A DNA stretch of 64,000 bases from Pedobacter cryoconitis (GTDB lineage: Bacteria > Bacteroidota > Bacteroidia > Sphingobacteriales > Sphingobacteriaceae): NCBI RefSeq assembly GCF_003259615.1, contig NZ_QLLR01000018.1, forward strand, positions 1-64,000. Direction: 5' to 3'. Positions 53,329 through 63,056 of the stretch are shown one piece after another. Made by a program: the position numbers and the translations under genes. The first letter of the stretch is position 1. Each line of letters begins with the position of its first letter. A model generated the notes under the pieces. That model had not been told where the DNA came from. It was given only the letters and a program-made list of their open reading frames with translations, and made no database searches.

Positions 53329-53358
53329 ATTGGCTTAATCAGCTTTGATTAAGCCAAT
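53329..53358. terminator. Bidirectional hairpin terminator between convergent genes
   Basis: ATTGGCTTAATCA (53329-53341) pairs perfectly with TGATTAAGCCAAT (53346-53358). The stem covers the stop codon of the M1 peptidase on the minus strand and follows the dehydrogenase on the plus strand. Confidence 0.75.
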
Positions 53359-55002
53359 ATAATAATTGAAGGTATCAGTTTCTATATTTTCTGCTGATAT
53401 ACCTGCTAAGTCTATAGGCGTAAATTTGGCAGAAGGATAAATGAATTGATACGCTCCTTTTGATATTCTAATCCGTAAAGGCATATCAAAACCTTCAGCT
53501 TCTGCAATCCACCTGCAATTTAGCTTCCCTTCTTTAACTGCAAGTTCCAAAACCGGCAGACTTTTATAATGGAGGTACTGATCAAATACAGACTCTAATT
53601 TTTTACCAGACTGCGCACAGATGTAATTAATGATATGATCATAGGTAACTGTCTGGTGGTAATACATTTCGTTTAATCCACGCAAAATACTCCGCCACTT
53701 TTCATCGTCATTAATAATCGTCCTGACCGTGTTTAGCAACATGGCCCCTTTTGAATACATATCTCCGGAACCCATTTGATTCACATGGTAAGGGCCAACA
53801 ACTGACCTGTCATTAGCTATACCTGTCCGGTTGCCATGGATATACTCTTGTCCTGCCTTTTTACTATACAAACTTTCTATAAACAAAGATTCTGCATAAC
53901 TCCCGAAAGCCTCGTGTATCCACAGATCGGCAAAGTCTTTAGCTGTAATGTTATTACCAAACCATTCATGTGCAGTTTCATGAAGAATTATAAAATCCCA
54001 CTTTTCACCTTTTGGTATACCCACCCAGTCATTTTCAGGGCCTCCCCGCATATAACCACCATAGCTAATTGCACTTTGATGCTCCATAGCAGGATAGGGT
54101 GTTTCAACCAGCTTATAGCCGTCTTCATAGAAAGGATAAGGGCCAAACCAATGTTCGTATGCTTTTAATATGGTTTTCACATTCTTTGTGAAATCTGCTT
54201 TGGCTCTTGGTAAGTTATAAGGTAACACCCAGTAATCGAGTGTAAGCTTCCCTTTTTCACCAGCATAACTATCGCTGAAATGCGTGTAGTTACCAATATT
54301 TACCGCCACATTGTAATTGTTAATAGCACTGCCTACAAACCAATCAAACTTTTTATAACCATTCTTAAGGTCAGTAATTTTTCTCAATCGTCCGTTAGAT
54401 ACTTCTTTCAAATCTTTTGGTACGCTTACACTAATCAGCATACTATCAGGTTCATCCGAAAGATGATCCTTATTAGGCCACCAAATACTCGCTCCCTTAC
54501 TTTCACAGGCTGTGGATACCAGCGGGTAACCCAGGGAATCTTTAGCAAATACAACCCCGCTTTCCATGGGTGCTTTAAGAGCTGCATTCGGATAACCAGA
54601 ATAGAAAACTGTAAACTCATCTTTATTATCTTTTTTAATCAGTTCCGGAAAAGAAATAAATACAGCATTAGCTTCACGTGTGTAAGTGAGTACCTGATTA
54701 TGGTAAACGATTTTATCAATATTTAAATTGGCAAAGAGATCAAATTGCAGCTTCGTAAAATCTTGTGTTGCAGTAAATTTAAACAGGTTACTTCCACTGA
54801 TAAATCTCTTGTCGATATTAAATTTCACATCCAGGTGATAGAAATTAATATCATAACAACTCCGCAATGGTGTCAGATTTCCTTTTAGCGTATCTGCACG
54901 TGAAAAAGTTTTTTTCAATACAGACAATTGTGCGCTGGTCTGCATTGGCAGATTTATAAAGAGCACAAGAAATACCAGCCAGAAGTTTTTTTTATAGTCC
55001 AT
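53335..55002 (-). CDS. M1-family metallopeptidase, exported
   Basis: 555 residues with a signal peptide (to QTSAQ, residue 25). The beta-sandwich N-domain spans about 45-235, followed by the thermolysin-like domain. The zinc site is HETAH (341-345) with Glu364 in WIHEAFGSYAE, and the GxMEN-like exopeptidase motif reads PAMEHQ (304-309), with His in the place of Asn. No ARM-repeat domain follows, so it is a short M1 form. It removes N-terminal residues from peptides in the periplasm. The start overlaps the end of the M28 gene by 11 bp, indicating translational coupling. Confidence 0.9.
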   Translation of the reverse strand: MDYKKNFWLVFLVLFINLPMQTSAQLSVLKKTFSRADTLKGNLTPLRSCYDINFYHLDVKFNIDKRFISGSNLFKFTATQDFTKLQFDLFANLNIDKIVYHNQVLTYTREANAVFISFPELIKKDNKDEFTVFYSGYPNAALKAPMESGVVFAKDSLGYPLVSTACESKGASIWWPNKDHLSDEPDSMLISVSVPKDLKEVSNGRLRKITDLKNGYKKFDWFVGSAINNYNVAVNIGNYTHFSDSYAGEKGKLTLDYWVLPYNLPRAKADFTKNVKTILKAYEHWFGPYPFYEDGYKLVETPYPAMEHQSAISYGGYMRGGPENDWVGIPKGEKWDFIILHETAHEWFGNNITAKDFADLWIHEAFGSYAESLFIESLYSKKAGQEYIHGNRTGIANDRSVVGPYHVNQMGSGDMYSKGAMLLNTVRTIINDDEKWRSILRGLNEMYYHQTVTYDHIINYICAQSGKKLESVFDQYLHYKSLPVLELAVKEGKLNCRWIAEAEGFDMPLRIRISKGAYQFIYPSAKFTPIDLAGISAENIETDTFNYYIGLIKAD

Positions 55003-56368
55003 GCTGGTCTATCAGGTAGATGAGCGAGGCCATACTTGCTGCACCTAATTCCAGTTCACGTTTATTTACGTTTTCAAAAACATCGTTTGAGGAATGGTGA
55101 ATATCAAAATATCGTTGAGAATCCGGCCTGAAACCTATCAGGATAACTCCTGGAACTTTTTCCTTCAGCGGGCCAATATCAGTACCGGAATAGCCGATGG
55201 TTAAACGGTCTGCTTCATAAGGTTCAAGTATAGGTTTCCATTGTTTATTAATTTTCTTGATAAAATCATTTGATACATCTTCAAAGCTAAAACCACGCGG
55301 AGTAAAACCGCCTTCATCTGTTTCAATAGCTGCAATATGCTCTTCTTTATTCAGAGCAGCCAGTTCAGCATATTTAGTTCCTCCATTATGACCGTTTTCT
55401 TCATTCATAAAAAAGACAGCACGAACAGAATTTTTAGGTTTGTAATTCAAAGCTTTGAATATGCGCAATACTTCTGCCGATTGTAAAACACCTGTACCGT
55501 CATCATGTGCACCTTCGGCCAGATCCCATGAGTCAAGGTGTCCGCCAACTGTAATAAACTTATTCGGATGTTCTGTACCAGTCAATTCGCCAATCACATT
55601 ATAGGATAATACATCAGGAAGCAATTGACAGTCTTGTTTAAAATAGAATTTAACAAGGGGCAGCTTACGCATTTTCAGCAAAGCACTCAATTTATTTGCT
55701 GCCTTGGTCGAAATAGCCGCAGCGGGTATATTTTTACCGTCTTTATTAAATAGTGTAGCACCGGTATGCGGATAATCATCAAGACTTTCAGTCAGCGAAC
55801 GGACAATCACACCAACAGCTCCATATTTAGCAGCAGTTGCCGGGCCCATAAAGCGCTGGTCGCCTGATCTTCCGTAAGCTTCACCCGTACTGATAAACTT
55901 TGGGTCAAATGGGCGGTTAAAGAAAACTATTTTACCTTTTATCTTATTTTCACCAAGTTCTTCTACTTCCTGGATACTTTGCACTTCAATAATATGAGCA
56001 GTAAGTCCATTTTTTGGCGTTGCAACGCTCATTCCCAGTGCAGCAATTGGTACGGAAATACGGTTTTGACCATCAATAATAAAGGCAGTCTCCTTCGCTC
56101 CTCTTACCCAATGTGGTACCATAACTTCTTGCAGGTATACTTTATCAAAGCCGTAGCTTTCCATTAGTTTTTTGCTCCATACCACCGCTTTTTGAGCGTT
56201 ATCAGATCCGCTTAAACGAGGGCCAATATTTTTACAGAGATAACGAAGGTTTTCATAGCATTTACTATTTACCAGGGCTTCATCATAGATTTTACGTATA
56301 GTCACTGTGTCCTGAGCATATAATTGATTTGCCGAGAACAACACAAGAAGAATCAGTTTTAATTTCAT
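54992..56368 (-). CDS. M28-family zinc peptidase with PA-like insert, exported
   Basis: 458 residues from the ATG at 56368, which starts a good signal peptide (MKLKLILLVLFSANQLYAQ); a longer frame to 56503 exists but overlaps the OsmC gene. Zinc ligands are visible: H277 in VGGHLDSWD, D289 or D290 in GAHDDGTG, the catalytic E323 with E324 in FMNEENGHNGG, D351 in IETDEGG and His425/426 in FDIHHSSND. Residues about 120-240 form a PA-like insert. M28 enzymes of this layout are aminopeptidases or carboxypeptidases. With the M1 gene overlapped by 11 bp, they probably degrade the same peptides. Confidence 0.9.
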   Translation of the reverse strand: MKLKLILLVLFSANQLYAQDTVTIRKIYDEALVNSKCYENLRYLCKNIGPRLSGSDNAQKAVVWSKKLMESYGFDKVYLQEVMVPHWVRGAKETAFIIDGQNRISVPIAALGMSVATPKNGLTAHIIEVQSIQEVEELGENKIKGKIVFFNRPFDPKFISTGEAYGRSGDQRFMGPATAAKYGAVGVIVRSLTESLDDYPHTGATLFNKDGKNIPAAAISTKAANKLSALLKMRKLPLVKFYFKQDCQLLPDVLSYNVIGELTGTEHPNKFITVGGHLDSWDLAEGAHDDGTGVLQSAEVLRIFKALNYKPKNSVRAVFFMNEENGHNGGTKYAELAALNKEEHIAAIETDEGGFTPRGFSFEDVSNDFIKKINKQWKPILEPYEADRLTIGYSGTDIGPLKEKVPGVILIGFRPDSQRYFDIHHSSNDVFENVNKRELELGAASMASLIYLIDQHGL

Positions 56369-56375
56369 TAGGGGA

Positions 56376-56855
56376 TTAACGTTTAGGTTCAACAATACAT
56401 TCTGGCAAATGCTTAATTGGAAAGTTACATGAATTGGCAATAAAGCACAGCTTATGTGCTTCTGTATGTAAACTAATTGCTTTTTCATGTTTTGCTTCAT
56501 CAATAATCAGCACTACCGGACGTAGAATAACTTCTGTAAACTGTCCGCTCCCATCTGCATTTTCTGTCATAGTGCCGGTTGCCTCATCTTTGTAATCCAT
56601 TACGATAATATCATTTTGCGAACACAGGTGCAGGTACCAGAGCATATGACAGGATGAAATAGATGAAACCAACAGATCTTCAGGGTTATGTTTGGTTTTA
56701 TCCCCTAGAAAAGCAGAGTCAGATGAGCCACTTATATCAGGTTTATGCTCAACTGAAACGATAAAATTCCGATCATAAGATCTGTAATCCATTGTTCCGG
56801 AACCTTTATTTCCAACCCATAAAAGGTTTGTTTTATACTGATGTGTCTTAGCCAT
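56376..56855 (-). CDS. OsmC/Ohr-family protein
   Basis: 159 residues from the ATG at 56855 (MAKTHQYKTNLLWVGN); the frame is open to 56894 but the extra 13 residues are not typical. The family's two redox Cys are Cys69 in LLVSSISSCHMLWYL and Cys143 in ANSCNFPI. These enzymes reduce organic hydroperoxides using thiols; NPEDLLVSSISSCH is the standard active-site wording. The gene precedes the M28 gene by 7 bp, so it shares an operon with two exported peptidases, an odd grouping because OsmC is cytosolic. Confidence 0.87.
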   Translation of the reverse strand: MAKTHQYKTNLLWVGNKGSGTMDYRSYDRNFIVSVEHKPDISGSSDSAFLGDKTKHNPEDLLVSSISSCHMLWYLHLCSQNDIIVMDYKDEATGTMTENADGSGQFTEVILRPVVLIIDEAKHEKAISLHTEAHKLCFIANSCNFPIKHLPECIVEPKR

Positions 56856-56961
56856 AAATGATCGTTTTATATTCAATAAATCCAATTTAGACATTCTTAT
56901 TTAGTTACAAAATAAATCATGGTTTATTCTGTAAATGACTGAAGTTATCAAATTGAGAATA

Positions 56962-56969
56962 TACCTTTG
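56962..56969 (+). promoter_or_regulatory. -7 promoter element candidate of the DUF4153 gene
   Basis: TACCTTTG matches TAnnTTTG exactly, 14 bp upstream of the ATG at 56983. No TTTG box lies at the right distance. If used, the 5' leader would be very short. Confidence 0.3.
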
Positions 56970-56982
56970 ATTAAATTTTCCA

Positions 56983-58887
56983 ATGATGACATTTCCTTCT
57001 CTTAAAAACTTGCAACAAAGTGTATCTCGTGTTTTAAAGCGTTTTCCTTTCGAAATCCTTTTTGCATTCGTTGCAACTTTAGCAGCGATCGCTTATATAG
57101 AGTTGGAAAGTCTGAATTATTTAAAGGAAAGCTGGTGTAAAAGGGTAATGATGACAGCCGCCCTTGGATTGGTAATCAGCCTGGCTACCACCCTATTTTG
57201 TGAAAGCCGCTCAATTAAAACTCCGCAGCGGCTAATTTATAACTCGATTGCCGCATTGCTCACAGCAGTATTATTTTTCACATTCAATCCCCTTATAAAT
57301 GCTGCTGATCTGATCAGGTTTTTCTTGCTGATCCTTGCCGGGCATCTGCTGGTTGCCTTTGCTGCCTTCACTAAAGCTGGTACAATACAAGGTTTCTGGC
57401 AATTTAACAAAACGCTCTTTCTGCACTTTTCAACCACCGCCCTTTATAGCGCAGCGTTATACGCTGGTATCGCAGCTGCAATAGGCGCAATGAATTTTTT
57501 ATTTAGTGCAGACTTTAAGTATGATACTTTTTATATCCTGTGGGTTTGTATTACAGGTATATTCAATACCGTGTTTTTTCTTTCTGGCGTTCCAGATAAT
57601 TTTTCTAAACTCAACCAGGATTTCAGCTATCCAAAGGGATTAAAAATATTCACCCAATATGTCCTGATACCACTTGCCACTATATATGTAGTGATCTTGT
57701 TAGCTTATGAAATAAAAATACTGGTACAGTGGAGATTGCCAAAGGGACTGGTTTCTTACTTGATTTTGGGTTATGCAGTTTTTGGGATACTCTCCTTATT
57801 GCTAATTTTCCCTATACGCGAAAAACAAGAGAATAAATGGATCAAAACCTTTGCCCGTACTTTCTATTTTTTAATGCTGCCGCTCTTGTTTTTATTATTT
57901 GTAGCATTAGGCACAAGGGTAGCTGATTATGGCTTAACGGAACCCCGTTATTTTCTGACGCTCCTGGCAAGCTGGCTATTATTTATTACGCTCTATTTTT
58001 TGTTATCGAAAAAGCAAAATATTAAAATAATCCCAATTTCTTTATGTCTGTTTACTTTGGTATCCATCTATGGTCCCCAAAGTGCTTTTTCTGTTTCAAC
58101 TTATTCTCAGAAAACTATCTTGCTGCGTATTTTCAAAGATAATCATGCCTTTCAAGATGGGAAACTTGTAAGAATCAATAAGATTTCTAAAAAAGACGGT
58201 GAAAAAGCAGTAGCTACTTTAGAATATCTTATTAGCCACAATGATTTTGAAGTGCTCCAGCCTTATGTGACCCAGAATCTTAAAGTGGCCAGCGATTCTT
58301 TAAGCAAGGTCAAAGACAGTTATGGTCACCTCAGAACTTCAAGATATGATATACTGGATCAAAAAATGAAGTGGATGATCAGCTATTTCGGACTGAAGAA
58401 ATTCTCAGGAAACCGTTTCTATTTTGATAGAGGCGATCAGCAGGAGGAAAAACATTATATTTTGAATACAAGTGAGCCGGAAATTACAGTCGTTACCGGA
58501 TATGATTTCATGATTGATCAGGCGAATATCAATTACGAAGACACACACAATCATTATGTAATTGATAAAATATCAATAGATACAGAAAATAAAAAAGCGG
58601 GTATATTACAGGTCAGGCTGAATAATGATACAGCTGTTTTTAATGTCAATGAGCTGATCAGTGATTTAATGAAGGAGGAGTCAAAGTTAAAGCCTTACCT
58701 GCAAAAGTCCAACCGTGATGATCCTCCGGAGTATAACTTGCCGTCTTCGTTATTGAGCTTTACTAAAAAGACGAAAAACTTTAGGGTTATGTTTAAAATA
58801 AATTCAATCCGCTTCTCTTTAGATAAAAGCAAAAAAATTAGCTTACTGAATTATGCTACAGGGGTTTATCTGATTAAGAAAAGATAG
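56983..58887 (+). CDS. DUF4153 membrane protein
   Basis: 634 residues. The N-terminal two thirds holds about ten to twelve membrane helices (for example FEILFAFVATLAAIAYIEL at 23-41, and ILLAYEIKILVQWRLPKGLV near 240). The C-terminal 250 residues are soluble (LRIFKDNHAFQDGKLVRINK onward) and would lie outside the membrane. DUF4153 proteins occur throughout Bacteroidota and Firmicutes with unknown function. It is transcribed alone, divergent from the OsmC-M28-M1 operon. Confidence 0.8.
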   Translation: MMTFPSLKNLQQSVSRVLKRFPFEILFAFVATLAAIAYIELESLNYLKESWCKRVMMTAALGLVISLATTLFCESRSIKTPQRLIYNSIAALLTAVLFFTFNPLINAADLIRFFLLILAGHLLVAFAAFTKAGTIQGFWQFNKTLFLHFSTTALYSAALYAGIAAAIGAMNFLFSADFKYDTFYILWVCITGIFNTVFFLSGVPDNFSKLNQDFSYPKGLKIFTQYVLIPLATIYVVILLAYEIKILVQWRLPKGLVSYLILGYAVFGILSLLLIFPIREKQENKWIKTFARTFYFLMLPLLFLLFVALGTRVADYGLTEPRYFLTLLASWLLFITLYFLLSKKQNIKIIPISLCLFTLVSIYGPQSAFSVSTYSQKTILLRIFKDNHAFQDGKLVRINKISKKDGEKAVATLEYLISHNDFEVLQPYVTQNLKVASDSLSKVKDSYGHLRTSRYDILDQKMKWMISYFGLKKFSGNRFYFDRGDQQEEKHYILNTSEPEITVVTGYDFMIDQANINYEDTHNHYVIDKISIDTENKKAGILQVRLNNDTAVFNVNELISDLMKEESKLKPYLQKSNRDDPPEYNLPSSLLSFTKKTKNFRVMFKINSIRFSLDKSKKISLLNYATGVYLIKKR

Positions 58888-59125
58888 AAATTATCCGGTT
58901 ACCTGGATTGTGTACCAGGATTTATATGGAAGATATTTTATAAGTATAATTTTAGATGAAGTAATGTATACTATGATAAAAACTGACAGGTTGTCAACTG
59001 AATTTAATCCTTAAAAATCAGTAAAAAAAACTTATTAAGCACCTGATCCGCAATTTACTTCTCCTATCTAATCGTTTTAGGAGTTTAAAATTCAATTCTG
59101 ATGATTATCTGTGTCTACCCTCTCC

Positions 59126-59133
59126 TATATTTG
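59126..59133 (+). promoter_or_regulatory. -7 promoter element candidate of the 670-residue protein
   Basis: TATATTTG matches the Bacteroidota -7 box exactly, 17 bp before the ATG at 59150. The -33 box is not convincing. Confidence 0.35.
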
Positions 59134-59149
59134 CAGATTATAAATCTTT

Positions 59150-61162
59150 ATGCGCTATTTAATATTTTTTCTTCTCATTGCTATCAATTGTATTACACTG
59201 AATGCACAAGTTCCTCAAACTGGCATCTATCAATTCGATGATCAGCGTAACAATTTCTTTGGGATCAGCCATTATGCTGTTTTTTTTAATTCAATTGATG
59301 ACTTTCTTTCCATGAGAGTCGTTCCTTATAAAGAGGTACACGATTATGGATTAACTTACGCAATCGTTGCAGCAGATCAAGCACATACCCAAATTAAGGT
59401 CGCTTTTTTAAGAGATACAGTAAGTACCAGGGGGAAAAAACAATTGATTGCTATCTCTAAAAATCCAACGTTCGATCATGCTGGAAACTCCTGTTTTTCC
59501 CAGGAATTTTCTATTCAAAAAGATTCAATAATCACACGCAACAATAACTCTTTAGCAGGCAATTTACAGGGAGAATGGTCTTTTAGTAAAAATAGACATG
59601 ATTATTTTGGGATTTATAAAAATCCGCTGATTAAAAACCAATCTATAAAAGATACGGTTTCAGGAAAATATCAAAATGGCAAAAATTATCAATTTGAACA
59701 GGCATTTTTTGTTTGGCGTGGAAAAATGCCTAAGCCTTATATTGATTTGCGAACAAATGTAAATCAGGGTAAAATTCAGATCTACGATAAGTCAGGGTCA
59801 CATGCGGTTGTTAAAGATTATTTTAGAAAAGGAGAAACGATAGCAATTACATCAGATGATTCAGCACAATGGTATGGGGTAGATCGAATTGAGGTACGCA
59901 AGGATACAGGAAAATATTACACACTGGATGATGGGATGCAGGAAGGAACAACCCTGCTTCAAACCACCAGTGGATGGATTAAAAAAGAAGACCTTGTCAC
60001 TGCTCCATGGATCAGGCAACAACAGCAGGCCGAAGGGTTCCGTTTTGAAATTTCGGCTGATCAGGAATTCGTAAATGCAGTAAAGATTATCAATAAAAAG
60101 ACTGGTAGTAAACAGGTCCTTCTTGATGTAGGGGCTGAGTTAAAATCAAAACCAACTCAGGTAATTCAGGTCGCCGACTACAATTTTGATGGTTATCCAG
60201 ACTTTAGCTTTTTAATGCAAAGTGGCGGAGCGGGACCTAATTACACCAATAATTTTTATCTGTATAATCCACAAAAAAGTAATTTCGAATACCATGATGG
60301 GTTATCCCAGCTTTCACAAGTAGATGTAAACGTAAAAAACCGTACTATCAGCAGTAATTGGCGCGATGGCGCGGCACACCATGGTGGAGAAAAGTATACT
60401 TTCATAAATCAACAACTCACAAAAACTGCCTATTGGGATCAATATGCAGCAATGGGATTTTTCACACAAGAAAGTAGCGGAGAACTCATCAATGGAAAAT
60501 GGATTGATCATCATTATAAAGGTGCAGAAGTCATGGCTTCTGCTGCAGCTGTATATCCATATCCAGAAGAGCAGAAAACAACTTTGGCTACTGTTAAAAA
60601 AGGAGATTATGCCGTAATTAAATCCGAAAATGCAAGATTCTTTGAAGTAGAAATTACAACAACACCCAATCATCTTATTAAAGGTTGGATCACAAAAGCA
60701 TGCTTCTTTCCCGAAACTGGTTTATTATATACCAGGAATACATCATTATATAATTTCGCATTGATTAAAGACGAACAATCTAATCCGGTTGCGGTTAAAA
60801 TAACTTCCCGGGCAGATCAGAAAACTTTGCAGTATATCACAGAACTTGATGGCATAGATACCACAAATACTACGCTGTATATAAACGACTATAATTTTGA
60901 TGGATACCCTGACTTTTCTTTAAGAACAAGTAGTAAGGACGATGTTGAGCTTGGTAATCTCTATGAGAACTATTATCTATATGATCATACTGCTGGTTTA
61001 TTCACGCTGGACACTTTACTTTCACAGTTACCGAATATTGAGTTTGATCAGAAAAGCAAAGTATATTCTAGCACAGAATTTGTAAGAAAAGATAATGTGA
61101 TTATAAAAAAGATTAAAAAATATAAAGTATTCAATGAAAAACGCATTCCTATTAAGGAATAA
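59150..61162 (+). CDS. Exported protein with two SH3-like/XAC2610-like modules
   Basis: 670 residues, signal peptide to TLNAQ (residue 20). The protein has an internal two-fold repeat. In each unit an SH3-like segment with a closing GWI motif (SGWIKKEDLV near 280; KGWITKACFF near 520) precedes a beta-rich domain with a nearly identical motif: VADYNFDGYPDFSFL (about 342-356) and INDYNFDGYPDFSLR (about 580-594). DYNFDGYPD is typical of XAC2610-like/FG-GAP-like calcium-binding turns. A first domain (about 22-190) is unassigned. The function is unknown; exported SH3 plus such domains suggest contact with the cell wall or foreign proteins. Confidence 0.7.
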   Translation: MRYLIFFLLIAINCITLNAQVPQTGIYQFDDQRNNFFGISHYAVFFNSIDDFLSMRVVPYKEVHDYGLTYAIVAADQAHTQIKVAFLRDTVSTRGKKQLIAISKNPTFDHAGNSCFSQEFSIQKDSIITRNNNSLAGNLQGEWSFSKNRHDYFGIYKNPLIKNQSIKDTVSGKYQNGKNYQFEQAFFVWRGKMPKPYIDLRTNVNQGKIQIYDKSGSHAVVKDYFRKGETIAITSDDSAQWYGVDRIEVRKDTGKYYTLDDGMQEGTTLLQTTSGWIKKEDLVTAPWIRQQQQAEGFRFEISADQEFVNAVKIINKKTGSKQVLLDVGAELKSKPTQVIQVADYNFDGYPDFSFLMQSGGAGPNYTNNFYLYNPQKSNFEYHDGLSQLSQVDVNVKNRTISSNWRDGAAHHGGEKYTFINQQLTKTAYWDQYAAMGFFTQESSGELINGKWIDHHYKGAEVMASAAAVYPYPEEQKTTLATVKKGDYAVIKSENARFFEVEITTTPNHLIKGWITKACFFPETGLLYTRNTSLYNFALIKDEQSNPVAVKITSRADQKTLQYITELDGIDTTNTTLYINDYNFDGYPDFSLRTSSKDDVELGNLYENYYLYDHTAGLFTLDTLLSQLPNIEFDQKSKVYSSTEFVRKDNVIIKKIKKYKVFNEKRIPIKE

Positions 61163-61240
61163 ACATTGACAAAAGAGAAATACATCACCATAAAAAACAG
61201 ATATTTAACTGCAAGATCAATTATTTAAATTCAAATCGGA

Positions 61241-62314
61241 ATGGCCATTATTAAATCATTTACTGTCCTGTTACTTTTAACATTTTCAATACAGGTAAAA
61301 GCACAATATTTCAAAGTCAGTGCTATAAAAGAGACATTTGAAGAATCCGGAGAATATGATTTCCCTGTACTTACTGGAAAAACACCAGCACAGAACCTGA
61401 TTAATACGTACCTGCAGGGGAAGGAGCTTGAAATTCTTCCCGGAAAACAGAAGATCAGCATTTTTGAAAGAGTAAGACCAAAGAAAGGTTCAAATCAAGG
61501 TGTAACAATACTAACCTACCAGGTTCTTGTCAATACGCCTAAGCTATTTTCTGTAGAAATAAATAGTGTATATAGCAGTGCTTCTCTCAATGAACATTCT
61601 GCAATTAACAATTTTGATGCACAAACGGGCAGACTTATACAGTTTAGTGATCTGGTGACAAAAGAAGGATATGAAACAATTCGCCAATTCATTATCAAAA
61701 GTCGTAAGACAAGATTGAGTAATTATCTGAAAACATTAAAAAATTCAGCGAACAAAGACGAATCTGTTATTAAAACATACTCTTCATGTCTGTTGGAGCA
61801 AGATAGAGATAACCTGAATCTTGATGATCTTAAATTTCAAAAGAATGGTTTACTTTTAACCAGAAGCACTTGCCCTGGATTATATAGAAGTCAGCCCGTT
61901 GAAGTTGGAACCGATATTTATAGTAATCTATTAAGTAACAAATTCCTGGAGCCTTATTTAAATGAATATGGTAAGTGTTTATTGGCTACCGCAGGATTAA
62001 AATGTACAGTGCCACAAAATCAGGATTTAAGAAAAGGAGTTTTTAAAGGCAAAATAAATCAGCTTTACCCAATCACATTATTAATCACTTATCTGGGAGA
62101 AGATAATTTTCGGGGTTCTTACTTCTATGATAAATTTGGTACAGCAACTGATTTGGGAGGTACTATCAATCAAGATTCTTCTCTTTTATTGAAAGTATCA
62201 AACAATGATGGTTCAAAGAAACAGGAATTTTTCAAACTGAAGATCCAGAAAGACGGAAGTTTAACAGGTAGCTGGACTGATGGCAAAAACACTTATCCTG
62301 TAGAACTAAAATAG
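61241..62314 (+). CDS. Exported hypothetical protein
   Basis: 357 residues with a signal peptide (to VKAQ, residue 21). Residues about 22-180 resemble the DUF3298/DUF4163-type layout (EFPVL-like start, then LINTYLQGKELEI and VEINSVYSSASLNEHSAINN with FDAQTGRLIQFSDLVTKEGY), a fold found near RsiV-like proteins. A second beta-rich domain (about 265-357) has the look of a short lipid-binding or inhibitor-like fold. No catalytic motif is visible. It is 78 bp after the preceding exported gene and may share its transcript. Confidence 0.65.
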   Translation: MAIIKSFTVLLLLTFSIQVKAQYFKVSAIKETFEESGEYDFPVLTGKTPAQNLINTYLQGKELEILPGKQKISIFERVRPKKGSNQGVTILTYQVLVNTPKLFSVEINSVYSSASLNEHSAINNFDAQTGRLIQFSDLVTKEGYETIRQFIIKSRKTRLSNYLKTLKNSANKDESVIKTYSSCLLEQDRDNLNLDDLKFQKNGLLLTRSTCPGLYRSQPVEVGTDIYSNLLSNKFLEPYLNEYGKCLLATAGLKCTVPQNQDLRKGVFKGKINQLYPITLLITYLGEDNFRGSYFYDKFGTATDLGGTINQDSSLLLKVSNNDGSKKQEFFKLKIQKDGSLTGSWTDGKNTYPVELK

Positions 62315-62355
62315 AGAACATTTTAGTGTATCTAAATGTTAATTTATATAAAAGC

Positions 62356-62392
62356 AGCCGGAATCTTATAAAAAGATTCCGGCTATTTTTTT
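62356..62392 (+). terminator. Rho-independent terminator
   Basis: AGCCGGAATCTT (62356-62367) pairs perfectly with AAGATTCCGGCT (62373-62384), followed by ATTTTTTTT. It ends the transcript of the exported hypothetical protein. Confidence 0.9.
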
Positions 62393-62464
62393 TGTAGCAT
62401 ATTTGTAGCAGAATAACCCAATCAACAAAATGGGTTAATGATGAATAACACTAATAGATTATAA

Positions 62465-62857
62465 ATGCAGAATAAAGAACAGATCAATACACAAATTACA
62501 GGAAAGTGGAAAGCCGTATCAGATAAATATGTATTCAATGATAAAAAAGGAAATACAATACATCCTGATCAGATTAATACTGAACTTGAAATCGTTATAG
62601 GGTTAGATGGCACAAATTTTAAAGCTACAGAGAATGAAACCTTCCCTTCAAAAGCCACTTATGAGATAGTCAAAGAAGGTAATGAATTTTATATGATCCA
62701 ATCTTTTGGTAAAGAAACGGAAGTTTATAAGCTGACTATAACTGGTAACCAGATGATATGGACAACTGAACCTGAAGGAATGCAGTTTAATAAAGATGGT
62801 AAATGGCATTCTTCGCCCAATACGATCTATACTATTGAATTTTCAAGGATAGTTTAA
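62465..62857 (+). CDS. Lipocalin-like small protein
   Basis: 130 residues, a single lipocalin-like beta-barrel: ITGKWKAVSDKYVF (about 10-23) is the first strand and GxW motif, and the last strand is IYTIEFSRIV. Most Bacteroidota relatives are lipoproteins with an export signal, but the ATG at 62465 gives no signal peptide and none is found in frame just upstream. So this is either a cytosolic form or a gene that lost its signal. The role is unknown. A hairpin follows at 62864. Confidence 0.65.
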   Translation: MQNKEQINTQITGKWKAVSDKYVFNDKKGNTIHPDQINTELEIVIGLDGTNFKATENETFPSKATYEIVKEGNEFYMIQSFGKETEVYKLTITGNQMIWTTEPEGMQFNKDGKWHSSPNTIYTIEFSRIV

Positions 62858-62863
62858 AAAAAT

Positions 62864-62894
62864 CAGTCGATGTTGCATCCACATACATCGACTG
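62864..62894 (+). terminator. Hairpin after the lipocalin-like gene
   Basis: CAGTCGATGT (62864-62873) pairs with ACATCGACTG (62885-62894). The following GCTTATTAACTATT is only weakly T-rich. Confidence 0.55.
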
Positions 62895-63056
62895 GCTTAT
62901 TAACTATTATTAACCTAAACTTGCCAGAGCAACGGGCGTTGTTAGCAATACCTTTATTTAGTGATCTTATATAGTAAAGACGCAAACACACTAATTTTCA
63001 TCTGCTCTATTTCCATTTTATTTAAACTTTTTTTGGAAAATGTTCATCAATAACGG

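Noticed and set aside
56369..56503. Longer start for the M28 peptidase
   Set aside because: It would overlap the OsmC gene by over 100 bp, and the ATG at 56368 opens a clear signal peptide.
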